DNA of 30,515 bases from Hyphomicrobiales bacterium (GTDB taxonomy: Bacteria; Pseudomonadota; Alphaproteobacteria; Rhizobiales; Aestuariivirgaceae). Below are positions 16,240 to 23,465 of the stretch, piece after piece. The DNA is taken from assembly GCA_027067085.1 (NCBI GenBank), contig JAMOMM010000404.1, positions 1-30,515 of the forward strand. The letters run 5' to 3'. The notes beneath the pieces are model-generated. The model did not search any database. It was not told where the DNA came from and was given only the letters and a program-made list of their open reading frames with translations. Numbering within the stretch: the stretch's first letter is position 1; every line of letters starts with the position of its first letter. A program made the translations under genes and the position numbers.

Positions 16240-17067
16240 TTATGTCTCAACTAAATCATTATACAAATTTAAAATCGATGCGGCAGTTTCTTCAATTGAC
16301 TTTCGCGTAACATCAATAACTGGCCAGTTATTTCGTAAACAAAGACTTCGCATAAATTTTATTTCTTCGGTAATAGAACGGCGGTCAACATATAAACTAT
16401 CTTTTTTTTCTTTTATAGTATCGAGTCGATTTCTTCTAATTTGAGCAATCCGATCAGTGGATGCAACTAATCCAACAATCATTGGATGATTTAATTCCTC
16501 TAGCTCTTTTGGAACGCCCACTTCAATAACTAAAGGAATGTTCGCCGTTTTCATTCCTCGATTGGCCAAATAAATACTCGTAGGGGTTTTTGACGTACGG
16601 CTTATGCCAATAAGTATTATATCTGCTGCTGCGATGTCCCACAAATGTTGGCCATCATCATGGATCAATGTATAGTTAAGCGCGTCCATTCGTTTGAAAT
16701 AATGAGTATTCAAATCATATTGGCCACCTATAACTGGCTCACTTTTTGCGTTTAAATACGTTTGTAAAGAACTAATGACCGGGTCAAGAATAGATACTGA
16801 TGGAATAGAAAGTTTTGCGCAGTGTTTTTCTAAACAATGACGAAGATGGGGGTCAATCATTGTAAACAGCACGATGCCAGGCTCTTGTTCAATCTTATTA
16901 AAAACAACGTCTAATTGTTTTTCGGTTCTTACCAAAGCATAAATATGTTGAATCGGATCATGATTTTTATAGCACGCCATTGCTGCGCGAGCGACCGTAT
17001 CCAAAGTTTGGCCAGTGCCATCCGAAATCAAATGAATGTGATAGAATTGATGCGCTTTTATGTTCAA
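16240..17067 (-). CDS. PEP synthase/PPDK regulatory protein (PPSRP, former DUF299)
   Basis: Bifunctional serine/threonine kinase and pyrophosphorylase that switches pyruvate phosphate dikinase or PEP synthase off and on. It has 275 residues. It opens with FYHIHLISDGTGQTLDTVARA, where SDGTG (15-19) is the family hallmark, and has the P-loop-like LIGISRTSKTPTS at about 152-164. The target enzyme is not in the window. It is the first gene of the minus-strand run through dnaQ and borders the origin gap; in several alphaproteobacteria a gene of this family faces hemE across oriC. The true target (PPDK rather than PpsA) is inferred from phylogenetic context only. Confidence 0.93.
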   Translation of the reverse strand: MNIKAHQFYHIHLISDGTGQTLDTVARAAMACYKNHDPIQHIYALVRTEKQLDVVFNKIEQEPGIVLFTMIDPHLRHCLEKHCAKLSIPSVSILDPVISSLQTYLNAKSEPVIGGQYDLNTHYFKRMDALNYTLIHDDGQHLWDIAAADIILIGISRTSKTPTSIYLANRGMKTANIPLVIEVGVPKELEELNHPMIVGLVASTDRIAQIRRNRLDTIKEKKDSLYVDRRSITEEIKFMRSLCLRNNWPVIDVTRKSIEETAASILNLYNDLVET

Positions 17068-17182
17068 AACCAGACCTAAATAGTTTGTATTAAATGTGAA
17101 TAAAATTGATTGTATTAGACCAAAATCAAGTATTACGAAAAGAGGATGTATTAACCTGTATTTTTTCCACTCTTAATTGATT

Positions 17183-17191
17183 TGCTATAAT
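17183..17191 (+). promoter_or_regulatory. Extended -10 promoter element in oriC gap
   Basis: TGC-TATAAT is a perfect sigma70 -10 hexamer with the extended TGn motif. No good -35 lies 17 bp upstream (TTTTCC only). It would drive transcription towards hemE, giving a leader of about 235 nt through the origin. In such AT-rich DNA chance matches are common. Confidence 0.3.
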
Positions 17192-17401
17192 AGAACCAAA
17201 CTCTAGGGAAAACTTTTAAAACTGGAAAGACTGTTAATCAATTTAAAAAAACTTTTATATTTAGTTGTTTTTACGCGATTTATTGTCCCGTTGCTTTTCT
17301 GTGATTTTTGAGGATAAGTAAATTTATAATAATAACTTTGGATATTTGCTTGATAAATAGTTATTACCGCTATCCACAGTTATACAACAAAAACAACCTT
17401 A

Positions 17402-17416
17402 TTAATATTCTATTAA
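17402..17416. promoter_or_regulatory. CtrA-type binding motif TTAA-N7-TTAA before hemE
   Basis: TTAA-TATTCTA-TTAA matches the full CtrA consensus exactly and lies 17 bp before the hemE start codon. CtrA silences the Caulobacter origin by binding such sites. AT richness makes coincidence possible, but the location in the origin gap is where the motif is expected. Confidence 0.4.
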
Positions 17417-17433
17417 CTTTATTAGAGATTGTA

Positions 17434-18480
17434 ATGAATTCCGATAATAAAAAAGCTCTTATGAGTGTATTGGCAAATGAAAAGCCACACAGAAGACCCC
17501 TATGGTTTATGAGACAAGCAGGTCGGTATTTAGAAGAATATAGAAACTTGCGTAAAACAGCAGGTTCCTTTTTAGATCTTTGTTATAATCCTGATTTTGC
17601 AGCAGAAGTGACAATTCAACCTTTAAGACGATTTGATTTAGATGCAGCTATTTTATTTTCTGATATTTTGGTTGTGCCACAAGCTATGGGGTCGGAACTT
17701 GGATTTGTTCAAAATGAAGGTCCAAAGTTATCAGTTACTCGGTCGATGGCAGATGTTGAAAAATTAGAGCTTAGTCGTGTTAACGAATTTTTAGATCCTG
17801 TTTTTAACACTATTAAAACTGTTAAACCTGAACTTGATAGTCATGTTGCTTTTATTGGATTTTGTGGTGCACCATGGACGGTTGCAACATATATGATTGA
17901 AGGCGGTACATCGCAAGATCGGTTTTTATCCAAGAAAGCAGCTTTTTCTGGTGAAACTTGGTTTGATGTTTTAATTGATAAATTGATTATTGCTTCAATC
18001 GATTATCTTGAAGCTCAAGTTAGGGCTGGTGTTGAGGTTATTCAAATATTTGATAGTTGGGCGAGTGATCTGCCAGATTTACAACGTGAAAAGTATTGTT
18101 ATAAACCTATCGCAAAAATTGTTGCTGGTTTGAGAGAAAGAGGCGTGCAGGTTCCTATTATCGGATTTGCTAAAGGCTTAGGCGCGGGACAATTAGACTT
18201 TGTTAAAGCTATTGATATGCAAGGTATTGGGGTTGAATCTTCATTGCCAGTAAATTGGATCAGAGAAAATCTGATTGATAAAGTTGCTGTGCAAGGAAAT
18301 TTGGATCCAGTTCTTTTGGATATTGGTGGTCCAGGTTTAAAAGAAAATGTGCGCCATATTGTTTCAAATATTCCTATGGATCGACATATTTTCAATCTTG
18401 GGCATGGTGTTCGTCAAACCACTGAGGTTGACCATATCCATATAATGGTTGATACGGTTAGAGAATTTGATGGGTCGTAA
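17434..18480 (+). CDS. hemE: Uroporphyrinogen III decarboxylase
   Basis: Converts uroporphyrinogen III to coproporphyrinogen III in haem synthesis, in the cytosol. From the ATG at 17434 it is 348 residues, normal for the family. The signature RPLWFMRQAGRYLEEY (21-36) holds the substrate arginines R27 and R31, and FSDILVVPQAMG contains the invariant D77. A longer open frame runs back to 17308 but its 42 extra residues look like translated AT-rich origin DNA. It is the first gene on the right arm, bordering oriC. rho follows after 168 bp with no gene between. Confidence 0.97.
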   Translation: MNSDNKKALMSVLANEKPHRRPLWFMRQAGRYLEEYRNLRKTAGSFLDLCYNPDFAAEVTIQPLRRFDLDAAILFSDILVVPQAMGSELGFVQNEGPKLSVTRSMADVEKLELSRVNEFLDPVFNTIKTVKPELDSHVAFIGFCGAPWTVATYMIEGGTSQDRFLSKKAAFSGETWFDVLIDKLIIASIDYLEAQVRAGVEVIQIFDSWASDLPDLQREKYCYKPIAKIVAGLRERGVQVPIIGFAKGLGAGQLDFVKAIDMQGIGVESSLPVNWIRENLIDKVAVQGNLDPVLLDIGGPGLKENVRHIVSNIPMDRHIFNLGHGVRQTTEVDHIHIMVDTVREFDGS

Positions 18481-18648
18481 AATCTAGAAAAAAATAAAGG
18501 TTGGAATATTTTGAATTTAAATGCTAGGCTTGCGACTTAGGATAGCTTTTGATAAGCGTTCTAAATTCCTTCCTTTTATTTGATAGCTTTTTCTTAAAAA
18601 GACTGTCCAGCTGGTATTTCAGCTTCAAAATACAATAGATTTAGATAA

Positions 18649-19932
18649 ATGACCGATATTCATGATATGACAGAGATCACGCTGCTTGATCTCAAAAAGA
18701 AAACTCCCGCCCAACTTTTGTCCTTTGCTGAAGAACTAGAGGTTGAAAGTGCTAGTTCATTACGCAAACAAGAATTAATGTTTGCAATTTTAAAGCAACT
18801 TGCTGAAGAAGAAATTGACATTATTGGGGAAGGTGTTGTTGAAATTCTACAAGATGGATTTGGTTTCTTACGCTCCCCAGATGCAAATTACCTTGCAGGT
18901 CCCGATGATATTTATGTAAGCCCAAGTCAGGTGCGCCGTTTTAGCCTTAAAACTGGTGATACCGTTGAAGGGGAAATTCGTGCGCCTAAAGATGGTGAGC
19001 GATACTTCGCGCTTTTGAAAGTTAATAGGGTTAATTTTATTGATCCTGAAGAAGCAAAGCACAAAGTTCATTTTGATAATTTGACGCCACTTTATCCTGA
19101 CGAACCTTTTAAAATGGAAATAGTCGATCCCGACAATAAAGATTTCTCGGGCCGGGTTATTGATTTAGTTGCCCCAATTGGTAAAGGACAACGCGGTCTT
19201 ATTGTTGCACCTCCACGGACAGGTAAAACCGTTTTACTACAAAACATTGCTAAATCTATCGCTGCAAACCATCCTGAATGTTATATGATTGTTTTGTTGA
19301 TTGATGAGCGGCCAGAAGAAGTGACTGATATGCAACGCTCAGTAAAGGGTGAAGTTGTTAGTTCAACGTTTGATGAACCGGCATCTCGGCATGTACAAGT
19401 TGCTGAAATGGTTATCGAGAAAGCTAAGCGCTTGGTTGAACATGGCCGAGACGTTGTTATTTTACTTGATTCTATTACGCGACTTGGTCGCGCTTATAAT
19501 ACTGTGGTTCCATCTTCTGGTAAGGTTCTTACTGGTGGTGTTGATGCGAACGCTTTACAACGCCCAAAACGGTTCTTTGGTGCAGCACGCAATATTGAAG
19601 AAGGTGGCTCTTTGACAATTATTTCAACGGCTCTGATTGACACAGGTAGTCGGATGGATGAAGTTATTTTTGAAGAGTTTAAGGGTACTGGTAACTCTGA
19701 AATCGTTCTTGATCGTAAGATAGCAGATAAACGGGTTTTCCCAGCTATCGATATTCTGAAATCTGGAACACGTAAAGAAGAATTGCTGGTTACGCCTGAG
19801 TTACTTAAGAAAACATTTGTTTTACGCCGTATTCTTAATCCAATGGGTACCACGGATGCGATGGAATTCTTGTTAGATAAATTGCGCTCAACCAAGGATA
19901 ACAGTGAGTTTTTCGATTCAATGAATGTTTAA
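18649..19932 (+). CDS. rho: Transcription termination factor Rho
   Basis: Hexameric RNA helicase that terminates transcription. It has an N-terminal Rho-N domain (DLKKKTPAQLLSFAEELEVE), a cold-shock-like RNA-binding domain (GFGFLRSPDANYL, with DIYVSPSQVRRF), and an ATPase core with Walker A GLIVAPPRTGKT at 183-194, Walker B VVILLDS, and the RNA-contact Q/R loops. There are 427 residues from the ATG at 18649. A second in-frame ATG at 18667 would give 421, nearer the common length; neither has a clear Shine-Dalgarno. The 168-bp leader could be used for the autoregulation known for rho. It ends upstream of an intrinsic terminator. Confidence 0.98.
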   Translation: MTDIHDMTEITLLDLKKKTPAQLLSFAEELEVESASSLRKQELMFAILKQLAEEEIDIIGEGVVEILQDGFGFLRSPDANYLAGPDDIYVSPSQVRRFSLKTGDTVEGEIRAPKDGERYFALLKVNRVNFIDPEEAKHKVHFDNLTPLYPDEPFKMEIVDPDNKDFSGRVIDLVAPIGKGQRGLIVAPPRTGKTVLLQNIAKSIAANHPECYMIVLLIDERPEEVTDMQRSVKGEVVSSTFDEPASRHVQVAEMVIEKAKRLVEHGRDVVILLDSITRLGRAYNTVVPSSGKVLTGGVDANALQRPKRFFGAARNIEEGGSLTIISTALIDTGSRMDEVIFEEFKGTGNSEIVLDRKIADKRVFPAIDILKSGTRKEELLVTPELLKKTFVLRRILNPMGTTDAMEFLLDKLRSTKDNSEFFDSMNV

Positions 19933-19978
19933 CTTAACTGACTTAATCGTCAATGGTTTGGATTGTATTTGGTCTAAA

Positions 19979-19994
19979 CGTTTCACGTGAATCA
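19979..19994. other. parS centromere-like site 1 (contains GANTC)
   Basis: CGTTTCACGTGAATCA matches the parS consensus TGTTTCACGTGAAACA at 14 of 16 bases, including the central CACGTG. It lies 46 bp downstream of rho. The A-to-T change at position 14 makes GAATC (19989-19993), a CcrM target; a second GANTC (GATTC) is at 19997-20001. ParB loads here to start segregation. Confidence 0.75.
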
Positions 19995-20016
19995 TCGATT
20001 CTAGCGGTTTTTAGAA

Positions 20017-20052
20017 GGCGACGACTTATTTTAATGGTCGTCGCCATTTTTG
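20017..20052 (+). terminator. Intrinsic terminator downstream of rho
   Basis: GGCGACGAC (20017-20025) pairs perfectly with GTCGTCGCC (20037-20045) around an 11-nt loop, followed by ATTTTTG. This GC-rich 9-bp stem plus T tract is a strong Rho-independent terminator separating rho from mnmE. Confidence 0.88.
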
Positions 20053-20122
20053 TTTTATGTAGTAATACTTTTAATTGGCATTGATTTCATTTGATTCGTT
20101 GCCGTAACAAATTGAGATAAAC

Positions 20123-21451
20123 ATGATTGAGAGCACTACTATTTTCAGTCTATCAACGGGTGCTGGTATGGCTGGTATTGCGGTGATACGTGTATCAGGC
20201 CCTAAGGCGTTTCAAAGTATCAATTTATTATGTGCGAAGGATGTTGAAGAGCGATATGCAAGTTTGCGCAAAATTAAGAACTCAATATCTGGTGAGGTTT
20301 TAGACGAAGGCTTAGTTTTAAAATTTCAAGCACCTTTGACTTTTACAGGTGAAGATATTGTTGAATTTCACATTCACGGGGGACAAGCAACAATTAGCGC
20401 GGTTCTTGATGCACTGGGACAAATTGATGACTTTAGGCAGGCGGAAGCTGGAGAGTTTACTCGTCGGGCGTTTTCTAATGGTCGGTTAGATCTAGTTGAA
20501 ATCGAAGGCTTGGGGGATCTTTTGCATGCACAAACACAAGCTCAAAGAAAACAAGCTTTAGCTCAGGCTCAGGGAGCCTCAAGCTTGGTATTTGAAAAGT
20601 GGCGTAGGGACATAATTTCAATACTAGCTTATTTTGAAGCTTCCATAGACTTTGTTGAAGAGGAAGATGTTGATGAGAGGGCTGTTACCCATCAAACAGA
20701 AAAGATGATTCACTTACGAAATGAAATGGCAGGCCATTTGAATGATAGTGCCCGAGGTACTGGTATTAGAGATGGCGTAAAAGTTGTCTTAGTCGGAGAA
20801 CCTAATGTTGGTAAATCAAGTATCTTAAACTATTTAGCAGATCGCGAAGTTGCTATTGTGTCGGAAATTCCAGGGACAACTCGAGACGCAATTGAGGTTC
20901 AGTTAGAGTTAAATGGTATTCCTGTCATTTTTACTGACACTGCAGGGTTAAGGCAACAAACTGATGATCTGATTGAAAAAGAAGGTATTAAAAAAACCCG
21001 TCAGAAAAGTTTAGAAGCCGATATTGTCCTATGGGTTATCGAGTCGGGTCAATACTTCAATAAATTAGACGTTGTGACAGAGGGTGACGTCATTAAAGTA
21101 ATCAATAAAATTGACAATGTGGATCAAAGTTTAGATGAAATTGGCCCAGCATTAAAAATCTCAGTAAAAACGGGGCATGGTTTAGATACATTGCTTAGGG
21201 AATTATCAGATAGAGTTTCACATCTGTTTGGTGGCAATGAGCCTGCATTAATTACCCGACAGCGACAAAAAGAAGCCTTATCACATTGCATCGGATATAT
21301 TGACCGTGCGATTGAAATGGATTCTCAATCTTTAGAATTACTGTCAGAGCAAATTCGATTAGCAGCAATAGAATTGGGAAGATTGGTCGGAAGAGTCGAT
21401 GTAGAGGACTTGTTAGACGTGATTTTCAATGATTTTTGTGTGGGTAAGTAG
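20123..21451 (+). CDS. mnmE: tRNA modification GTPase MnmE
   Basis: With MnmG it forms the carboxymethylaminomethyl modification at wobble U34 of several tRNAs. It has 442 residues: an N-terminal tetrahydrofolate-binding domain (TIFSLSTGAGMAGIAVIRVSG), a helical domain, and an inserted G domain with GEPNVGKSS at 225-233, DTAGL at 272-276 and NKID. The C-terminus ends in FCVGK, the family C-(I/L/V)-GK tail with its catalytic-type cysteine. It lies between the rho terminator and mnmG, which follows after 151 bp. Its partner MnmG is the next gene. Confidence 0.98.
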   Translation: MIESTTIFSLSTGAGMAGIAVIRVSGPKAFQSINLLCAKDVEERYASLRKIKNSISGEVLDEGLVLKFQAPLTFTGEDIVEFHIHGGQATISAVLDALGQIDDFRQAEAGEFTRRAFSNGRLDLVEIEGLGDLLHAQTQAQRKQALAQAQGASSLVFEKWRRDIISILAYFEASIDFVEEEDVDERAVTHQTEKMIHLRNEMAGHLNDSARGTGIRDGVKVVLVGEPNVGKSSILNYLADREVAIVSEIPGTTRDAIEVQLELNGIPVIFTDTAGLRQQTDDLIEKEGIKKTRQKSLEADIVLWVIESGQYFNKLDVVTEGDVIKVINKIDNVDQSLDEIGPALKISVKTGHGLDTLLRELSDRVSHLFGGNEPALITRQRQKEALSHCIGYIDRAIEMDSQSLELLSEQIRLAAIELGRLVGRVDVEDLLDVIFNDFCVGK

Positions 21452-21452
21452 T

Positions 21453-21494
21453 GATTCATGTGGGAAACCTGCGAATCTGCTTGATTTTTGATTC
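21453..21494. promoter_or_regulatory. Cluster of three GANTC (CcrM-type) sites upstream of mnmG
   Basis: GATTC (21453-21457), GAATC (21473-21477) and GATTC (21490-21494) fall within 42 bp, where one GANTC per roughly 250-300 bp is expected. Clusters of GANTC in promoter regions can tie transcription to DNA methylation through CcrM and GcrA in alphaproteobacteria. The last one is 3 bp from parS site 2. Confidence 0.5.
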
Positions 21495-21497
21495 ATT

Positions 21498-21513
21498 TGT
21501 TTCACGTGAAACT
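21498..21513. other. parS centromere-like site 2
   Basis: TGTTTCACGTGAAACT matches the parS consensus at 15 of 16 positions, the best-preserved palindrome of the three. It is in the mnmE-mnmG gap, about 4.1 kb from the origin gap. It lies 3 bp beyond a GANTC site and 31 bp before a possible -35. Confidence 0.9.
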
Positions 21514-21544
21514 TAACTTTTTAGATACCATAACTATAAAAACT

Positions 21545-21572
21545 TTGACTGATAGGGGTCTGTATCGATACA
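21545..21572 (+). promoter_or_regulatory. Possible sigma70 promoter with overlapping palindrome, before mnmG
   Basis: TTGACT (21545-21550), a 16-bp spacer and GATACA (21567-21572) resemble -35 and -10 elements, 30 bp before the mnmG ATG at 21603. TGTATCGATACA (21561-21572) is a perfect 12-bp palindrome that covers the -10, suggesting an operator. It would serve the mnmG-rsmG-parA-parB operon. Confidence 0.4.
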
Positions 21573-21602
21573 CAGTGCCAAAGAGTTTATAGAGATTTTA
21601 GT

Positions 21603-23465
21603 ATGAAAACGTTTGATGTCATTATAATTGGTGGCGGACATGCTGGTGCAGAAGCTGCTGCAGCGTCTGCCCGAGTTGGTGCGCGTACTGCATTGATTAC
21701 CCATGACTTAACAAAAATCGGTGAGATGTCGTGTAATCCGGCAATAGGTGGTTTAGGTAAGGGACATCTCGTTCGTGAGATTGATGCTCTTGATGGTATT
21801 ATGGCTAAAGCTGCGGACCTGTCTGGCATTCAATTTCGAATGTTAAACCGTTCAAAAGGTCCAGCTGTGCGCGGTCCTAGAACGCAAGCAGATCGAAAAC
21901 TGTATCGCAAAGCTGTTCAAGATCTTTTAGCTTTACAACAAAACCTGGAAACTATCGAAGGTGCTGTTGCCGCTTTAAAGATGGATGAGGAAAGAGTAGT
22001 CGGTGTAAAACTAGAAAATGGCCAAGAATTTACAGCTGGAGCTGTGGTTTTAACAACAGGGACTTTTTTACGTGGAATGATCCATATTGGTGATAAGACC
22101 ACTCCAGCTGGACGGATGGGGGAAGATCCCTCAAATGAACTTTCTAAAGCTTTGATGGATGCAGGATTTGAGTTGGGTCGGTTAAAGACAGGCACTCCAG
22201 CGCGTTTGGATGGAAAGACAATCGATTGGGATCAGTTGGAAAGACAAGAAGCCGATGAAACCCCCATTCCGTTTTCTTTCTTAAACAAAAATATTAAAGT
22301 TCGGCAGATTGCCTGTTATATTACTCATACCAATAGTTTAACTCACAAAATAATTGAAGACAATTTATCTAAATCTGCGATGTATTCTGGTAAAATTGAA
22401 GGTACTGGCCCACGCTACTGTCCGTCAATTGAAGATAAAATTGTTCGTTTCAACGAAAAATCTAGTCACCAGATTTTCTTGGAGCCTGAAGGACTGGACG
22501 ATGACACGGTTTATCCCAATGGCATTTCCACGTCTTTGCCGCAAGATGTTCAAGAAACATACATTAGAACCATAAAGGGTCTAGAGAATGTGAAAATCCT
22601 CCAGCCAGGTTATGCTATTGAGTATGACTATATTGATCCGCGGGAGTTGAGGCCAAGTTTAGAAACCCGTCGATTGCCGGCTCTTTACTTGGCAGGTCAA
22701 ATCAATGGAACCACGGGATATGAAGAAGCTGCAGCACAGGGCTTGGTAGCTGGCGCCAATGCGGCACGAGCGGTTTTGGGCAACATACCAATGATTTTTG
22801 ATAGGTCTCAAGCTTACATTGGGGTGATGATAGATGATTTGGTTACGCGAGGGGTGAGTGAACCATACCGAATGTTTACATCGCGAGCTGAATACCGGCT
22901 TTCTTTGCGTGCTGATAATGCCGATCAGCGATTGACTCAGCTTGGAATTGATTATGGATTGGTTGGACAACAACGTGCTGACCTGTTTAATGCTAAAATG
23001 ATGGCATTAGCTTATGCACGTGAAATTGCATCAAGTCTCAGGCTTTCTCCCAATGAAGCGGAGAAGTATGGCATAAAATTGAATAAAAATGGTGTGAAAC
23101 GCAGCGTTGCGGAATTAATCGCATACCCTGAAATTTCAATGGAGCAATTGCAATCTATTTGGCCAGAGTTAAGAAATTTGTCTCCAGAAATTATTGAACA
23201 GATTGAAGCTGATGCTATTTATTCAGGATATTTGGAACGCCAGGCTAAAGACATTGAAATGTATAAGCGTGATGAGGGGCTAAAAATTCCAGATGGATTT
23301 GATTTTGCGGGTGTCAACGGATTGTCCTCTGAATTAAAACAGAAGCTTATTAAGGTCAATCCCGTCACATTGGCCCAAGCATCGCGGATTGATGGGATGA
23401 CACCAGCTGGATTGACGTTGCTGTTGGCGTATATCAAAAAACCAAATCTTCGAAAGCAAGCTTGA
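21603..23465 (+). CDS. mnmG: tRNA uridine-5-carboxymethylaminomethyl modification enzyme MnmG (GidA)
   Basis: FAD-dependent partner of MnmE in wobble uridine modification. It has 620 residues: the dinucleotide-binding motif GGGHAGAEAA at 10-19, and the two catalytic cysteines in MSCNPAIGGLGKGHLVREIDALDG (C44) and GPRYCPSIEDKIVRF (about 275). Family blocks GTFLRGMIHIG, LAGQINGTTGYEEAAAQGL and FTSRAEYRLSLRADNAD follow, then the helical C-terminal domain. Its TGA overlaps the rsmG ATG by one base (TGATG). Upstream are parS site 2 and a candidate promoter. Confidence 0.99.
   Translation: MKTFDVIIIGGGHAGAEAAAASARVGARTALITHDLTKIGEMSCNPAIGGLGKGHLVREIDALDGIMAKAADLSGIQFRMLNRSKGPAVRGPRTQADRKLYRKAVQDLLALQQNLETIEGAVAALKMDEERVVGVKLENGQEFTAGAVVLTTGTFLRGMIHIGDKTTPAGRMGEDPSNELSKALMDAGFELGRLKTGTPARLDGKTIDWDQLERQEADETPIPFSFLNKNIKVRQIACYITHTNSLTHKIIEDNLSKSAMYSGKIEGTGPRYCPSIEDKIVRFNEKSSHQIFLEPEGLDDDTVYPNGISTSLPQDVQETYIRTIKGLENVKILQPGYAIEYDYIDPRELRPSLETRRLPALYLAGQINGTTGYEEAAAQGLVAGANAARAVLGNIPMIFDRSQAYIGVMIDDLVTRGVSEPYRMFTSRAEYRLSLRADNADQRLTQLGIDYGLVGQQRADLFNAKMMALAYAREIASSLRLSPNEAEKYGIKLNKNGVKRSVAELIAYPEISMEQLQSIWPELRNLSPEIIEQIEADAIYSGYLERQAKDIEMYKRDEGLKIPDGFDFAGVNGLSSELKQKLIKVNPVTLAQASRIDGMTPAGLTLLLAYIKKPNLRKQA

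Larger units (their letters stand above)
17068..17433. other. Putative chromosomal replication origin (oriC)
   Basis: A 366-bp AT-rich gap between the divergent PPSRP and hemE genes, the place where Caulobacter and several Hyphomicrobiales have their origin. Four DnaA-box-like sites with at most one mismatch are visible: TTATTCACA on the minus strand (17095-17103), TTTTCCACT plus (17163-17171), TTATCCTCA minus (17309-17317) and CTATCCACA plus (17370-17378). An especially AT-rich tract at about 17320-17366 could be the unwinding element. A TTAA-N7-TTAA CtrA motif is at 17402-17416. Coding strand and G/C balance both change across this gap. No GANTC site occurs inside it. Strong inference, not proven. 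Confidence 0.8.

Noticed and set aside
17308..17433. Open frame extending hemE upstream by 42 residues
   Set aside because: The extra residues are rich in I, L, N, Y and read as translated AT-rich origin DNA; the family N-terminus matches the ATG at 17434.
22659..22973. 104-residue open frame antisense to mnmG
   Set aside because: No motif, and it lies across a strongly conserved mnmG region.
23017..23022. CACGTG cores at 23017 (mnmG) and at 23907-23912 (rsmG) considered as parS
   Set aside because: Only one flank or neither resembles parS; coding constraint explains them.
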